A stretch of DNA of 5,831 bases from Candidatus Poribacteria bacterium (GTDB taxonomy: Bacteria; Poribacteria; DTPJ01; WJIO01). Position numbers and translations under genes: made by a program. Of the stretch, positions 5,514 to 5,831 are shown in pieces (the first letter of the stretch is position 1; every line of letters begins with the position of its first letter). The stretch lies in the NCBI GenBank assembly GCA_014730235.1, contig WJIO01000190.1, positions 1 through 5,831 on the forward strand. Reading direction: 5' to 3'. The notes under the pieces were generated by a model, which saw only the letters and a program-made list of their open reading frames with translations, did not search any database and was not told the DNA's origin.

Positions 5514-5831
5514 ATGAGCATAAAGGTCGCAGTGGTTACAGGTGGACACAGCTATAACGTACCGGGTTTTCATAAATTATTTCGCGGTCTTGAAGGAATA
5601 GACCCGTATATTCAACATATAGATGACTTCTCATCATCCCCGGAGGATGTGCGGGACAGTTATGACGTTGTGTTATTCTACATTATGATGTCTCAAGGTC
5701 CTACTGATGAAGATCTACCCTGGTATTCGGGCAAACCCAAAACAGCTATGGAACATCTTGGCGAAACAGAACAGGGGATAGTGATCTTGCATCATGCCCT
5801 TCTGGCTTATCAGGAATGGCCTGTATGGAGC
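5514..5831 (+). CDS. ThuA-like domain protein, 3' end beyond window
   Basis: The first 106 codons of a gene cut by the right edge. The start is clear: AAGGAAG (5501-5507) lies six bases before the ATG, 13 bases after the barrel gene stop. The N-terminus IKVAVVTGGHSYNVPGFHKLFRGL is the opening strand and turn of ThuA (trehalose-utilisation-like) proteins, which have a class I glutamine-amidotransferase-like flavodoxin fold. DVVLFY (about 54-59) and GIVILHHALLAYQEWPVW (about 88-105) match the next strands, the latter with the His pair typical of this family. No signal peptide is present, so the protein should be cytoplasmic. ThuA proteins are often near sugar oxidoreductase genes, but their reaction is poorly defined. 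Full length is normally about 220-260 residues, so roughly half is visible. Confidence 0.85.
   Translation, partial: MSIKVAVVTGGHSYNVPGFHKLFRGLEGIDPYIQHIDDFSSSPEDVRDSYDVVLFYIMMSQGPTDEDLPWYSGKPKTAMEHLGETEQGIVILHHALLAYQEWPVWS

Overview
The window looks like chromosomal DNA from a Gram-negative, moderately AT-rich bacterium. The Gram-negative call rests on a secreted beta-barrel protein of YjbH type, which needs an outer membrane. The gene mix (a LamG protein with a Trp-containing C-terminal tail, a ThuA-like protein, a BadF-type sugar kinase, a PHP hydrolase) recalls uncultured lineages such as Poribacteria or the Planctomycetes-related groups. That placement comes from memory of family distributions and is tentative. 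There is no rRNA, tRNA, CRISPR array, integrase or transposase.

The left half (1-3584) is read entirely from the minus strand. In transcription order it holds a BadF/NAGK-type sugar kinase (3584-2616), a secreted LamG/concanavalin-like protein whose start overlaps the kinase stop by four bases (2619-1828), a small VOC-fold protein (1692-1324), and a multi-pass membrane protein that runs off the left edge (1283-1). The kinase and LamG genes form one translationally coupled unit behind a good sigma70-type promoter at 3632-3603. The VOC gene has its own promoter, a perfect TTGACA-17-TATAAT. Two perfect inverted repeats lie on it, one over the expected start of transcription and one over the -35 box. 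A terminator-like hairpin separates the VOC gene from the membrane-protein gene.

The centre (3585-4015) is a divergent intergenic region. It carries the kinase promoter, a roughly 113-bp palindromic repeat of the ATTCCT-N8-AGGAAT kind that appears to be interrupted by a 41-bp palindromic insertion, and a plausible plus-strand promoter.

The right half (4016-5831) is a tight plus-strand cluster: a PHP-family metal-dependent hydrolase, a small YjbH-like outer-membrane barrel, and the first 106 codons of a ThuA-like protein cut by the right edge. Gaps are 12 and 13 bases, so one transcript is likely.

Taken together, the genes suggest carbohydrate or glycan handling: a cytoplasmic amino-sugar-type kinase with a secreted carbohydrate-binding-like protein on one side, and a ThuA protein with an exopolysaccharide-associated barrel on the other. 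This is inference from families. No complete known pathway is visible and no clear new defence or mobile system was found. The most unusual items are the interrupted palindromic repeat, the doubly palindromic VOC promoter, the LamG C-terminal tail and the PHP-barrel-ThuA gene order.
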